Assembly: GCF_001006305.1 (NCBI RefSeq)
Contig: NZ_LBHJ01000012.1
Span: forward strand, 594,231-658,230
Length of the DNA: 64,000 bases
Direction: 5' to 3'
DNA from: Silvibacterium bohemicum
GTDB taxonomy: Bacteria > Acidobacteriota > Terriglobia > Terriglobales > Acidobacteriaceae
Each line of letters opens with the position of its first letter. Position 1 is the stretch's first letter. The position numbers and the translations under genes were made by a program. The notes under the pieces are model-generated. The model saw nothing but the letters and a program-made list of their open reading frames with translations, was not told where the DNA came from and made no database searches. This document shows positions 7,949 to 17,512 of this stretch, one piece after another.

Positions 7949-10900
7949 TTAGAACTCCAGCCGAGCTCCGAACTGGAGGGTTCGCATATATGGCAAACCA
8001 GCGCCCGATACTGCGCTGTCGACTCCGGTGATTAGGCCCGAATCGCCAGTGCTGCAGTCGATGCAGCGGGCATTGGAAGCGCTTGGAACTCCAAGCGGCA
8101 CATGGTTGAAGACGTTGAACGCCTGGAACTGAATCTGCGCCCTCACCTGCTCTCGGATGGGAATGTCCTTGAAGACCGAAGCATCCGCAAAGAAGTCAGA
8201 AGGACCGCGAAGCCAATTGCGTCCTACATTGCCAATGGTCCCGAAAGCGGGCCGGGCAAACGCACCTGAGGATGATCCGGCCGTGGCAAGCGGCGCCACA
8301 GGAGAGAAATACCGGATCGCATGCGTCACAGGGTCGAGGCTGCCGACGTTCAGAGGCAGCGTTCCACCCGTCTTGTCAGGCCGGCAATCGCTGGAAGTGC
8401 CGGGGCTGGCGAAGTTGCTGTCGATGTCCTGATCGCTGCCGCACTCGCCATACGTGGGTGTAAAGGGAAGTCCGCCCTCCCATGTAGAATTCGCCGCAAG
8501 CTGCCAGCCGCCCAGCAGTTCGTTGACTGTGCGGTTCGCATCGCCCAGCAGCATCTTTCCTTTTCCTACCGGCAACTGCCACAGCCCAGTGATGGTGAAG
8601 AGTTGATTGCGATTCGTGTCGTTCGGTCCGTACTCCACGCGAGGATTTTGCGCGAAGTAAGTGGAGTTATAGTTGAGCGCGCGCGACCACGTGTAATTGG
8701 CGAGAATGCTGAAGCCGTGCGCGAAGCGCTGCTGAACGGTTGCCTGCAGTGCACTGTAGTTGGCACGCGCTGCGGGGAACAAGGAAGTAATGTCCTGGCT
8801 GCAGCAGTTGACAACTGCTCCGTTGTATAAGCTGGTGAAGCGATCGAAATAAGGTCTGCGTTGATCGCGGCTGCATCCGCTCGGGGAGCCAGGCGTGCAA
8901 GGTGTCGGGATGTTGGGATCGACCGCAGTCAGATCTGCAGGAGTCGACGGGAGCCGCGGTTCGTTCGCGCTGAACCCGTAAGTCTCGCCCGGATAGATGC
9001 GTTCGGCGACATTCCCTACATATGCAATGGTGAAGGTCATGTCCCCGGTGATCTGCTGTTGGAGGCTCAAATTCCACTGGTCGACTTTGGGAAGAAGCAG
9101 CGTGTTAGGCCGCCACGGCGCGTTAAAGCCATTCTGGATGGGAATGATTCCGTTGGCTGGGATAAAGGGTGCGGCGGGACTGGCCGGCAGCGTTCCGAAG
9201 GAATACTGATACTGTCCATTCGCGTTGCCTTTGGTCGCATCCTCGTCGATGTAAACCGGTAGATTGTGAGTCATCGCGCTGCCGAAGATGGTTCCGAAAA
9301 ACCCTTCGTCGTCGAAGACCTGTGCCGCTGCTCCGCGGAAGATCGTTCCCGGTCGCGCCTGCCAGGCAAAGCCCAGGTGTCCACCGAGGTTGGTGAGGTC
9401 CACGTTGGCGCCGCCATTGGTGCCGAAACCACCGACACCAGCTACACGAATTATGCCCGCCGGAAGATCGGTAAATCCACCTTGCCCGGGACTATTAACC
9501 GTCTCGGGAAAGACAATATCCCAGCGAACGCCATAATTCAGGGTGAAAGTCGGGGTCACCCTCCAGCGATCTTCTGCATAAAACGCACCGCGCTTCTGAC
9601 GATTGCCGGCAGTCTGGCTATAAACGTCATAGCGCTGGAAGGTATCGACAAAGCCCAGCAATACAGACGCCAGGCCCGAACCCGTCGGTGCAGCCGACCC
9701 CGGAACGGTCGTGCTGCCGTATCCGAAGCTGAGCTCGCCGGCGCGATCGAAGTCGCTAGCGTTGCGGAGGTTCAAGGCATAGCGAAGGTCTGCACCGAAA
9801 CGGACGGAATGATTGCCATGAATCATCGTCCAGTTATCAGCGACTTGAAAGACCTGTTCGCTCTCCAGCAGGGGGCAGTTGCAACCCTGTGTGCCGAAGT
9901 TGCTGATGCTGCCATCCTCGAGGTTGTATGTAGGTGAGCCTGAGGTGCTGAGCGTTCCCTGATTCAGATTGGGTAGTCCAATCGCCGCTGCCGGCGCGGC
10001 GCCATAGTCGAGCTTGTTTTCGTCGACGTGGTAATCCAGGAAACCGAAGCGGAAATCGGTTAGCAAGTTAGGACGCACAGCCCAATCGAAGCCAACGGAT
10101 GCGCTCTGGTTCTGGACCTGATCATTGCCGGTGGTGTTTCCCACTCCGAAGCCGCTCCCTCCGGCAGCGCCGAAGACCGCAGCGCCAAAGAGCCGATAGT
10201 TCGCGTAATCGTAACGGCCGAAGGCGTGAATGTTGGGCGTAGCCTGCGCGTCAAAGCGCGCATCGGCCTGGTCTCCGTCGTTGTTGCCGTTTCCGGAGGC
10301 GACGTAATTGTTAACCGTCGAGCCGGCCGCACCTGAATTCGGCGCGGGCAGCGCGTTCAGCAGAGCAATGCCCTGCGCGGTGAGAACCGAAGCTGGAACG
10401 GCCGCTGCCGGATAAGTGGTTCCGGTGGCCGGATCGAATACTGTTGTAGCGTACTGGCTCAGATTGCAGGGACCGGCTCCGCTCAGGCATGTACTGCGCA
10501 CCAACGCGGTGGGAACATTCTGCTGAAGCGTCTGGCCGACACGCTGCCGCGTGCCTTGATAGTCGAGAAAGAAGAAGGCCCGGTCTTTCTTGATGGGGCC
10601 GCCGAACGATCCGCCGAACTGGTTATACAGCTGGCCGGGAAAAGGAACTCCGGGATATTGCGTGAATGGATCGCGGGCCTCGAATTCGCCGCTGCGGCGG
10701 AAGTCGAAGAGGTCGCCATGAAACTGATTTCCTCCCGACTTCGTTTCAGCCACCACGAATCCACCTACGGCGCCACCGAACTCTGCCGGATAATCCTGCG
10801 TAATGGTCGTGATCTGGCTAACGGAATCGAGCGTTGGGTTTACGACGATGATGCCGTCAACCGGTTCGCGGTTATCGGTGCCATCCAGCTCCCAGCCCAG

Positions 10901-11521
10901 AGTTCCATAGTTGCTTCCATTCGCTTCTACGGCCACCGTTCCCTGGGGATTCTCTGTGGGATTGATGCTGAAGCTCGATCGTTGAATACCAGGGCTAAGC
11001 AGGGTGAGCTGGCTGGCATTCCGGTTGATATTGGGAATGGTGCTCACCTGCTGTGAGTCCAATGTCTGCGATACATCGGCGCTATCGGTTTTGAGGGGCG
11101 GCGCTGCGTCGGTGACGGTTACCGTCTGCGCAGCAGATCCCGGCGTCAGGCGCAGATTGATCTGTTGCGTCTGGCTCGCCAGAATGCTCACGTTCGGCGA
11201 CTGTGCGGGAGCGAATCCCGAAGCCTCGGCTTTGACGACATACGTATCGGGAATGAGCCGCGTGGCTTCGAAATTTCCACTGGCATTGCTGGTCACGGTC
11301 TGCGAAACGTCTTTGGTTGTGTCTGTCACCGTGACCGTTGCATTTGGAATGACCGCGCCGGTCGGGTCATTCACCGTACCGATAATCGATCCGAAGACCG
11401 CCTGCGCATTCGCGGGAAGAGAAAACAGAAGAGAGATGGAAAAGAGGACGACGACTGAAGAAAGAAAGGCGATTCCTCTCCGGCTACGCGGAGAAGATGG
11501 GGGATACATCCGGAACTTCAT
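7949..11521 (-). CDS. Oar-type TonB-dependent receptor (second)
   Basis: 1190 residues from the ATG at 11521, chosen because GGAGG lies 7 nt upstream; a longer frame begins 36 nt earlier without a site. A signal peptide (about residues 1-40, ending LPANA) is followed by a carboxypeptidase-regulatory-like domain (FGSIIGTVNDPTGAVIPNA, about 43-130). A plug domain (about 140-290) and a long barrel ending LQFGARLEF with terminal Phe follow. It is an outer-membrane importer energised by TonB. No riboswitch or co-transcribed enzyme shows its ligand; in Terriglobia such receptors are numerous and often linked to polysaccharide or peptide uptake. It shares architecture, not close sequence, with the receptor at 1588. 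Confidence 0.9.
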   Translation of the reverse strand: MKFRMYPPSSPRSRRGIAFLSSVVVLFSISLLFSLPANAQAVFGSIIGTVNDPTGAVIPNATVTVTDTTKDVSQTVTSNASGNFEATRLIPDTYVVKAEASGFAPAQSPNVSILASQTQQINLRLTPGSAAQTVTVTDAAPPLKTDSADVSQTLDSQQVSTIPNINRNASQLTLLSPGIQRSSFSINPTENPQGTVAVEANGSNYGTLGWELDGTDNREPVDGIIVVNPTLDSVSQITTITQDYPAEFGGAVGGFVVAETKSGGNQFHGDLFDFRRSGEFEARDPFTQYPGVPFPGQLYNQFGGSFGGPIKKDRAFFFLDYQGTRQRVGQTLQQNVPTALVRSTCLSGAGPCNLSQYATTVFDPATGTTYPAAAVPASVLTAQGIALLNALPAPNSGAAGSTVNNYVASGNGNNDGDQADARFDAQATPNIHAFGRYDYANYRLFGAAVFGAAGGSGFGVGNTTGNDQVQNQSASVGFDWAVRPNLLTDFRFGFLDYHVDENKLDYGAAPAAAIGLPNLNQGTLSTSGSPTYNLEDGSISNFGTQGCNCPLLESEQVFQVADNWTMIHGNHSVRFGADLRYALNLRNASDFDRAGELSFGYGSTTVPGSAAPTGSGLASVLLGFVDTFQRYDVYSQTAGNRQKRGAFYAEDRWRVTPTFTLNYGVRWDIVFPETVNSPGQGGFTDLPAGIIRVAGVGGFGTNGGANVDLTNLGGHLGFAWQARPGTIFRGAAAQVFDDEGFFGTIFGSAMTHNLPVYIDEDATKGNANGQYQYSFGTLPASPAAPFIPANGIIPIQNGFNAPWRPNTLLLPKVDQWNLSLQQQITGDMTFTIAYVGNVAERIYPGETYGFSANEPRLPSTPADLTAVDPNIPTPCTPGSPSGCSRDQRRPYFDRFTSLYNGAVVNCCSQDITSLFPAARANYSALQATVQQRFAHGFSILANYTWSRALNYNSTYFAQNPRVEYGPNDTNRNQLFTITGLWQLPVGKGKMLLGDANRTVNELLGGWQLAANSTWEGGLPFTPTYGECGSDQDIDSNFASPGTSSDCRPDKTGGTLPLNVGSLDPVTHAIRYFSPVAPLATAGSSSGAFARPAFGTIGNVGRNWLRGPSDFFADASVFKDIPIREQVRAQIQFQAFNVFNHVPLGVPSASNARCIDCSTGDSGLITGVDSAVSGAGLPYMRTLQFGARLEF

Positions 11522-12034
11522 AAGACTGCCTCCAAAAAGGATGCGGGGGCCAATCACATTGGATTGCCCTGTATATGTACTGAAAAGCTATGTACTACAC
11601 GGTCATCATTGTGAACGCACAAATCCGCTCACCGACAGCTTCCGCATGTGGGCTTAGATGCTGTCGTTCGAAGAGGAGATTGCTGGATATTTTTCGCGGC
11701 TCTAAAAGAGCTCACAGAATAATCGTCGTGACGCGAAGTATTCGGCGAAGGGTATTTACTGAATTGCCGCGATTCGTTTGAGTCTAGTCCGTAGATGGAG
11801 GGTCTTCTTGCGAAGATAACGGCGACCGGTGACGGCAGCTGCGATCGTCCGAGTATTAGCGCTCGTCGCTAGGAGTGGTTTTGACGAGAATACGGCCGGC
11901 CCTGGGTGAGCGTTGAACTCCTGCGCGAAACGATAACCGGAGGGCATTCAACTTTTGGCAAATCGGCAGAATGAGACTTCCTGGAATTGAGGGACGGGAA
12001 GAGCGCGCCAGGGACCGTCCCTCAAAAGCCCTTG
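11522..12034. other. Intergenic region upstream of second receptor
   Basis: About 510 bases without a supported gene. It holds the receptor's ribosome binding site, two direct TATGTACT copies at 11574-11581 and 11589-11596 (15-bp spacing, possible operator, weak) and a hairpin at 11989-12023. Otherwise I see nothing I can name. Confidence 0.5.
11989..12023 (-). terminator. Hairpin downstream of the small secreted protein gene
   Basis: Perfect 9-bp inverted repeat GAGGGACGG (11989-11997) and CCGTCCCTC (12015-12023), starting 12 nt past the stop of the minus-strand gene at 12035. There is no strong U-tract on the minus strand, so terminator strength is uncertain. Confidence 0.5.
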
Positions 12035-12454
12035 TCAATTACCTGCAATTAGAACCGTCTCCTGCTCTAGCGCTGCCTGTTGCGTCTGCGCTTTTACCTG
12101 CTTCTCCAGCTTCGAACGGGGTATTTGTCCGTTCATGGCGATCGAGGGGGAACGAATTTCGCTTAAAAAATAGTATTCACCGTACTTGTGGAAGACCAGC
12201 CGCGATGGCCCATCGAATTGGTGGCCATTACCGATGCCGAGCTTGACCAAAACCCCGAGCGGCCGGTCACGATCTTGAATAACAATGACGTCGTCTGGTT
12301 CGGGAGTGAGCCGATAGTTGCCGGGGGGAAGTTGTTTGCTGCCGACGACAAAATTGAATGGGACTGCGACGCGCAATTCACGGGTTTGCGCCTGCAGGCC
12401 CGCGGTACAAAAGCTTGCCGCCAAGATAAAAGCGCTTGCTAAAAATCGTTTCAT
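12035..12454 (-). CDS. Small secreted protein of unknown function
   Basis: 139 residues from the ATG at 12454, with GAGGTG about 7 nt upstream. Sec signal peptide MKRFLASAFILAASFCTAGLQAQ, then a compact domain (LRVAVPFNFVVGSKQLPPGNYRL) rich in beta-strand character and a charged Gln/Glu-rich C-terminal tail (residues about 110-139). Short secreted proteins with the pattern VPFxFxVGxxxLPAGxYxV are frequent in Acidobacteria; I know of no assigned role. The open frame continues upstream to 12985, but that extension overlaps the divergent TPR gene and lacks a ribosome binding site. Monocistronic. Confidence 0.75.
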   Translation of the reverse strand: MKRFLASAFILAASFCTAGLQAQTRELRVAVPFNFVVGSKQLPPGNYRLTPEPDDVIVIQDRDRPLGVLVKLGIGNGHQFDGPSRLVFHKYGEYYFLSEIRSPSIAMNGQIPRSKLEKQVKAQTQQAALEQETVLIAGN

Positions 12455-12610
12455 GGAAATCACCTCATTGGGGAAAAGCTTAGTTGGGCGCTCAAGGTTT
12501 GTCGTTAAACCCTCATCCAATAAGCGCGTAATTCGTTGAGTAGCATTTTTGACGAGTATCGCGTCGCGATCGCATTGGCTCCAGTTCTCCGGCTGCCATA
12601 AAATAAACAG

Positions 12611-13993
12611 ATGCCGGACCCATTTATTCCTTCGTCCGCAGTTGTTCAGGCAATGGTGTCCCAGGCACTTCAGCATCATCAGGCGGGCTTGCTGGCTGAA
12701 GCCGGTCAAATGTATCGGCAGGTTCTCGCTATCGATCCGCATCATGCCGACGCGTTGCATCTTTTGGGCATGGCCGGCTATCAATCGGGACAACACGACG
12801 AAGCCGTCGACCTCATCCGCAAGGCGATCGCGATTCACCCCGCAGCCGTCTCTTACCACTCCAATCTCGGCAATGTCCTGCAGGCGCAGGACAAGTTGGG
12901 GGAAGCATCTGAGAGTTACCGGCGCGCACTGGCGCTTAATCCTGACTTGGCCGAGGTCTATGTCAATCTCGGCAATGTATTGCAAGCCCAGGGTGATGTA
13001 GAGAGAAGCCTGGCGTGTTATCGCCGTGCGCTGTCTCTGAACCCCGGCCTGGCCGAAGCCAGCGTCGCCGAGTCGATGGCACTTTTACTGCAAGGAAATT
13101 TGGCAGCCGGCTGGCGTAACTTCGAAAAGCGTTGGCGAACCGCCGACTATGAAACTCCGATGCGATCCTATCCGCTGCCGCTCTGGAAGGGCGAGCGGCT
13201 TCCATCTGGCCGTCTCCTGTTATGGGGTGAGCAGGGCATAGGTGACGAGATCATGTTTGCGGGACTTGTTCCCGATGTTGTCCGCACCGGCAATCACATC
13301 GTTCTCGACTGCGACCCGCGCCTCAAGCCGCTCTTTGCGCGGTCATTTCCCGAGGTCAAAGTGATATCCGGCTACGATCCTGTGACTGATACCGATCTCG
13401 ACATTGCTGCTCATCTGCCCAGCGGCAGCCTGCCGGGAATTTTGCGCACCACTCACTCTGCCTTTGCAGCGACTAAGTCGCCCTACTTAGTCGCGGATCC
13501 CGCGGAGCGCCAGCGATTTCACACTAGCTACGCTGATGGCCGTCCGCTAGTTGGCTTGGCATGGCACACCAGAAATAAACAGACAGGCCAAAAGCGTTCT
13601 ATCGGCCTATCCTCGCTGGCTCCGCTGCTGGAGCTGCCCGATCTCCGCTGGATAAGTCTGCAATATGGGGACCACGATTCGCTTGAGCAGCAAGCCGCCG
13701 GCGCACCTCTTCACATCGACCGAACCGTCGATCAACTTGCTGACATGGATTTTTTTGCCGCACAGGTTGCGGCCATGGATCTAGTTATCACCATCGATAA
13801 CTCCACCGCGCATCTTGCCGCAGCCTTGGGTGTTCCTACTTGGCTGCTCTTGCCTTTCGCGCCCGATTGGCGATGGCAGCTTCAGTGCAGCGACAGCCCG
13901 TGGTATCCCACCGTGCGTATCTTTCGGCAGCCGCAGCGCAATGACTGGTCCTTCGTAATCCAACAGGTAGGAGTAGAGCTTACTCTGCTGTGA
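12611..13993 (+). CDS. TPR protein fused to a GT-B-like glycosyltransferase domain
   Basis: 460 residues. The first 150 hold four tetratricopeptide repeats (for example YHSNLGNVLQAQDKLGEASE and YVNLGNVLQAQGDVERSLA). The C-terminal part (about 160-460) has LLLWGEQGIGDEIMFA and VITIDNSTAHLAAALGVPTW, motifs shared with GT9/GT41-like nucleotide-sugar transferases (heptosyltransferase-like GT-B fold). Proteins of this layout are common in environmental bacteria and often sit with cell-surface or flagellin glycosylation genes; here no such neighbours exist. No signal peptide, so cytosolic. Acceptor and donor unknown. It overlaps the convergent gene at 13980 by 14 bp. Confidence 0.8.
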   Translation: MPDPFIPSSAVVQAMVSQALQHHQAGLLAEAGQMYRQVLAIDPHHADALHLLGMAGYQSGQHDEAVDLIRKAIAIHPAAVSYHSNLGNVLQAQDKLGEASESYRRALALNPDLAEVYVNLGNVLQAQGDVERSLACYRRALSLNPGLAEASVAESMALLLQGNLAAGWRNFEKRWRTADYETPMRSYPLPLWKGERLPSGRLLLWGEQGIGDEIMFAGLVPDVVRTGNHIVLDCDPRLKPLFARSFPEVKVISGYDPVTDTDLDIAAHLPSGSLPGILRTTHSAFAATKSPYLVADPAERQRFHTSYADGRPLVGLAWHTRNKQTGQKRSIGLSSLAPLLELPDLRWISLQYGDHDSLEQQAAGAPLHIDRTVDQLADMDFFAAQVAAMDLVITIDNSTAHLAAALGVPTWLLLPFAPDWRWQLQCSDSPWYPTVRIFRQPQRNDWSFVIQQVGVELTLL

Positions 13994-14702
13994 CGTTCGT
14001 TGCCTTATCTTTCTCGAAGGCCACCGCCCACTTCTTGCCTCCGGCGTCGTAATGAACGGTGCGATTGCCAATGTCCGAAGAGTCGGACTGCTGAATCATG
14101 CCCAGCGACATCGCCGCCTGCAATTCGCTCATGCCCGCCTTGGCCTGATGCTGATCGATGCTCTGCCACACATCTGCCGCCCAGTGCTTATACATCTGGT
14201 GCGGATCATCGTAGTAGAAGATGTCGTCGCAGTAGTACTTCGAGTCATCGCCCTGGATAGAGCCGATGGCAGTCGCGAATTCCTTGTTGTCATCGCGCTT
14301 CTTAAAGATCGCGAATACCTGCTTGTCGCCGAGAGGAACGCGCGTAGCCAGATTGGCCGGAGCCTTCTCCGTGAGGATGTCTTCGATTTGAAGAGGTTCG
14401 ACGCTGGGCAGTACGCCGGCCGGATGCGCGAACTCCACGTGATGGGCAACGTAAGGATAGTAGTCGAGCGTAAATCCGGACTGCACCCATACCGTCTTGC
14501 CGATCAGCGCCTTCGCCGACTTGAGATCGTCGATATAAAGCTTGCGCGGCAGCACTACATCGTCCGCGGTCAACTGACGCTCCACACGCTGCGGCTTCTG
14601 CGCCACAGGCGCATTGCGCTCCCGCCAGATGAAGTAGATGCGAAGTCCAAAGACCACCAGCAAAAGCAGGGTGACCAGTCCGATTATCTTCAGGTTCTTC
14701 AT
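13980..14702 (-). CDS. Membrane-anchored protein of unknown function
   Basis: 240 residues from an ATG with AAAGGA upstream. One N-terminal membrane helix (IIGLVTLLLLVVFGLRIYFI, residues 6-25) followed by a soluble domain of about 210 residues. This domain contains RKLYIDDLKSAKALIGKTVW, a phrase like that of nucleic-acid-binding or OB-like beta barrels, and a stretch YYCDDIFYYDDPHQMYKHW. The inside/outside orientation (short Lys start, Arg after helix) is ambiguous. I do not recognise the family. Its 3' end overlaps the convergent glycosyltransferase gene by 14 bp. Confidence 0.7.
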   Translation of the reverse strand: MKNLKIIGLVTLLLLVVFGLRIYFIWRERNAPVAQKPQRVERQLTADDVVLPRKLYIDDLKSAKALIGKTVWVQSGFTLDYYPYVAHHVEFAHPAGVLPSVEPLQIEDILTEKAPANLATRVPLGDKQVFAIFKKRDDNKEFATAIGSIQGDDSKYYCDDIFYYDDPHQMYKHWAADVWQSIDQHQAKAGMSELQAAMSLGMIQQSDSSDIGNRTVHYDAGGKKWAVAFEKDKATNVTAE

Positions 14703-14794
14703 CGCAGAAATCCTTTCTTCATCCGCGCTGAGGTTCGTTCCGCGCGCTGTTCGTTCGCGAATCGCTTATTCGGCGCTTCATATTCTGATGCGTC

Positions 14795-16108
14795 TCAGCG
14801 GTGTCCCACTTCCTGTGCCGACTGTCCAATCTCGACATTCAGCAGGGCCTCAGCCGTAAGCTCGTTTGCCTGGCGCAGCGAAGGAAAGAGCACGCTCCAT
14901 AATCCGGTGACTGCCATCGATCCGATACCGCCGATAACTACCGCGCGCACCGCTCCCCACCATTGTGCGGTGAGGCCGCTCTCGAACTCGCCCAGTTCGT
15001 TGGATGCGCCCAGGAACAGCGAATTCACCGCGCTCACCCGGCCGCGCATCTCCGGCGGCGTGCCCAGTTGCAGCAGGGAAGAGCGAATCACCACGCTGAC
15101 CATGTCTGACGCGCCCACCATGAACAGCGCGAACAGAGAGAGCGGCAGGCTCTTTGAAACGCCGAAGAGAACGGTAAATGCGCCGAAGATGCCGACGCAG
15201 CACAGCATCAGCGCGCCGGCCCGGCGTCGTATCGGCCACCATGTCAACGAAACCGAAACTACCAGCGCTCCGATGGCCGGAGCCCCGCGTAGCAGCCCCA
15301 GACCACGCGGCCCCGCATGCAAAATGTCTTGCGCAAAAATCGGCATCAGCGACACTGCTCCACCCAGCAGCACGGCAAAAAGATCCAGCGAGATGGAGCC
15401 GAGCAGGATGGGCGTCCGCGCTACGTAGTGAAAGCCGGCGAGAATCACCTCCATCGATGCGGCGCGATGTTCCATGCGTCCGGGACGCACAGAGAGCGAA
15501 CTCATCAGCGCGATGAACCACAGCAGGCAAAGCAGCGTGAAGATATAAACCAGCGGCGCTCCCGCAAAGCGATGGGCGAAGCCGTGCAGTAACGGCAGAG
15601 TGAAGAGCAGACCGCCGATTGCAGGCCCGCTGACATTGGCAATCTGGAAGAAGGTTGCGCCCCATGTCACCGCGTTGACGAAGTGCTCTTTGGGCACCAG
15701 GTGCGGAATGAGCGCAGAGCTGGCTGGTCCGCTGAAAGATCGGCCCGTGCCTATAAGAAAAAGCACCGCGTAGATAGGGACCACGCTGCGTAGCCCGTGC
15801 CAGGCGAAGAAAAACAACGCCAGCGTGCAGAAGACCTGCAGGCCATAACAAATCAGAATCACTAGCCGCCGGTCGAAGCGATCAGCAACGTGCCCTGAAG
15901 GCAGGATGAAAAGCAGTCCGGGCAGAAACAGTGCCAAGCCGGTGTAGCCAAGATCGATGGCCTTGTGCGTGATCTGGTAAACCTGCCAGGCCACGGCCAG
16001 CGCCTGCGCTTCCGATCCAATAATGACCATGACTCTGGCCGCCTGGTAGCGGCGAAAATCGCGAGAGAGAAATGCAGCTGCGGCCTTACTCGGGGGCTGG
16101 TCGGGCAT
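14795..16108 (-). CDS. MFS transporter (MFS_3/EntS-like)
   Basis: 437 residues with about 11-12 hydrophobic helices. The loop 2-3 signature of major facilitator proteins is present as GHVADRFDRRLVIL. The N-terminus SRDFRRYQAARVMVIIGSEAQALAVAWQVY matches the MFS_3 group that includes the enterobactin exporter EntS and many uncharacterised exporters. Inner-membrane proton-driven export is the likely activity; substrate unknown. It follows the SurA-like lipoprotein gene on the same strand after a 129-bp gap, so they may or may not be one operon. Confidence 0.85.
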   Translation of the reverse strand: MPDQPPSKAAAAFLSRDFRRYQAARVMVIIGSEAQALAVAWQVYQITHKAIDLGYTGLALFLPGLLFILPSGHVADRFDRRLVILICYGLQVFCTLALFFFAWHGLRSVVPIYAVLFLIGTGRSFSGPASSALIPHLVPKEHFVNAVTWGATFFQIANVSGPAIGGLLFTLPLLHGFAHRFAGAPLVYIFTLLCLLWFIALMSSLSVRPGRMEHRAASMEVILAGFHYVARTPILLGSISLDLFAVLLGGAVSLMPIFAQDILHAGPRGLGLLRGAPAIGALVVSVSLTWWPIRRRAGALMLCCVGIFGAFTVLFGVSKSLPLSLFALFMVGASDMVSVVIRSSLLQLGTPPEMRGRVSAVNSLFLGASNELGEFESGLTAQWWGAVRAVVIGGIGSMAVTGLWSVLFPSLRQANELTAEALLNVEIGQSAQEVGHR

Positions 16109-16237
16109 TCGTCGCTTCTATACCGTTCGCAATAGTGAAGGTCGGATCGTTCAATCGGCCGGCGGGAGAGCCGTCGAGTTTGACTACGTTGGAAAAAACT
16201 GAAGTCGGGGAGCTAGTACTGCTCTCCTATTGTACGG

Positions 16238-17317
16238 TTAGCGCAGCAAGCCTTCGGCGTAGTAGTTTTCGATGTTCGATTGATAGCGCAGCATATCCAC
16301 ATAGGCTGTCTTCAGCAGTTCTGCCCGTTGCGCGCGCAGCTTTTCGCGGATGAACTGCTGCACCCGTGGGTCGCCGAAGCTATAGATGCCTGCAGGTTCG
16401 CGGAACAGCAACTTATAGATTGCAAACTGGTTTCCATCCGGACTCTGCAGGACATCGGTCGATTGCCCGGCCAGCAACTTGGAGACACTATCCCGCAGCA
16501 GAGGGTCGGAATCAAGCTGAGACTGCGTGAAATCGACATCGGCGTCGCCATCGATCGCGGCCGTCTTGATCTTCGCCAGGCTGTTCGCCAATGAGCTGAA
16601 GTCCTCACCCTCTTGCAGGCGAAGGTGAACCATCTGAATGGTCCGCAGTGCGTTTTCCCGGCTTGCCTGCTGGCCTGCCGTTGCCATGCTCGGCGAGGAG
16701 CCTGGTAGCGCGCTCACTACGATGCGTGCCAGATGATAGCGCGTCTCGGAGAGGTTGAACTCCTCCTGATGGCTTGTGTAGTAGGTGGAAAGATCGGCGT
16801 CGGTGATGTTGATCCGCGAAAAGACGTCCTTGTTCAGCAGCCGGTCGATCGTCAGCTCCCGCCGCACCTGTGCTCGCATGTCGGCGAGCGTGAGATTCGC
16901 GGCCCGCAGCTGCTGGTCGAACTCCTCCTGCGTGTAGGAGGCTTTCATCTCGGTCAGCTTTTCCGAGGCATCTTCATCGGTGGCTTCGAGGTTGAATCGT
17001 CTCGCCCGCTGCTCCAGAATCTCGTCGTTGATCACCTGTCCGAGCACGTCCAGGCGGCGCTGTTCTCCCGTCTCTCCGGAAAAAGCCTGCGGATGCAGCC
17101 GGTCGTATTCATCTACCTGCGCCGCGCTGATTGCCGCGCCATTGACCATCGCCAGTGATCCGGCCGGAGCAGCTCGATGGCAGCCGATGACCCCGAAGAT
17201 CAGGCCGGTAACCGCAACTGCGGGAAGGCGGTACCGCCCGAGCGTATGCGAAGTGGCGGACCTATTCCTGACAGATCCATTCCCGGGAACGTTTGTAGCG
17301 AAGGACATCCTCGACAT
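16238..17317 (-). CDS. SurA-like lipoprotein with degenerate parvulin domain
   Basis: About 359 residues from the ATG at 17317; a TTG at 17365 and an ATG at 17308 are alternatives, none with a strong ribosome binding site. A hydrophobic segment ending in lipobox GVIGC marks a lipoprotein. Then comes a SurA-N-like helical chaperone domain (VNGAAISAAQVDEYDRLHPQ to RRELTIDRLLNKDVF). After it lies a parvulin-like region starting RYHLARIVVSALPG, where the usual HARHIL and GGDLG motifs are not kept. It probably helps fold outer-membrane or secreted proteins as a periplasmic holdase; isomerase activity is doubtful. It diverges from the decarboxylase gene. Confidence 0.78.
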   Translation of the reverse strand: MSRMSFATNVPGNGSVRNRSATSHTLGRYRLPAVAVTGLIFGVIGCHRAAPAGSLAMVNGAAISAAQVDEYDRLHPQAFSGETGEQRRLDVLGQVINDEILEQRARRFNLEATDEDASEKLTEMKASYTQEEFDQQLRAANLTLADMRAQVRRELTIDRLLNKDVFSRINITDADLSTYYTSHQEEFNLSETRYHLARIVVSALPGSSPSMATAGQQASRENALRTIQMVHLRLQEGEDFSSLANSLAKIKTAAIDGDADVDFTQSQLDSDPLLRDSVSKLLAGQSTDVLQSPDGNQFAIYKLLFREPAGIYSFGDPRVQQFIREKLRAQRAELLKTAYVDMLRYQSNIENYYAEGLLR

Positions 17318-17512
17318 TGAGTGTAAACAATCGGACGCAGAGGGTGGAATCGTCGCCGCACTCAACGCCCCGGAGTGCGCGAGGTCAAACGCGGACCGGA
17401 GAAAAATAGACCCTCCGGACTTACGGGATATTCACCAATTGCCTGTAGTATTTTGAAGGGATTTTGCTCAAAACCAGCAAAGAATAGATCCACGGGAGAA
17501 GTGAGGTTGGGA

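Noticed and set aside
12455-12985. Upstream extension of the secreted protein gene
   Set aside because: The signal peptide begins at the ATG at 12454 with its own ribosome binding site; the extension overlaps the divergent TPR gene.
14052-15428. Plus-strand frame of 458 codons opposite the MFS gene
   Set aside because: Antisense of two recognised minus-strand genes, with no coding signature of its own.
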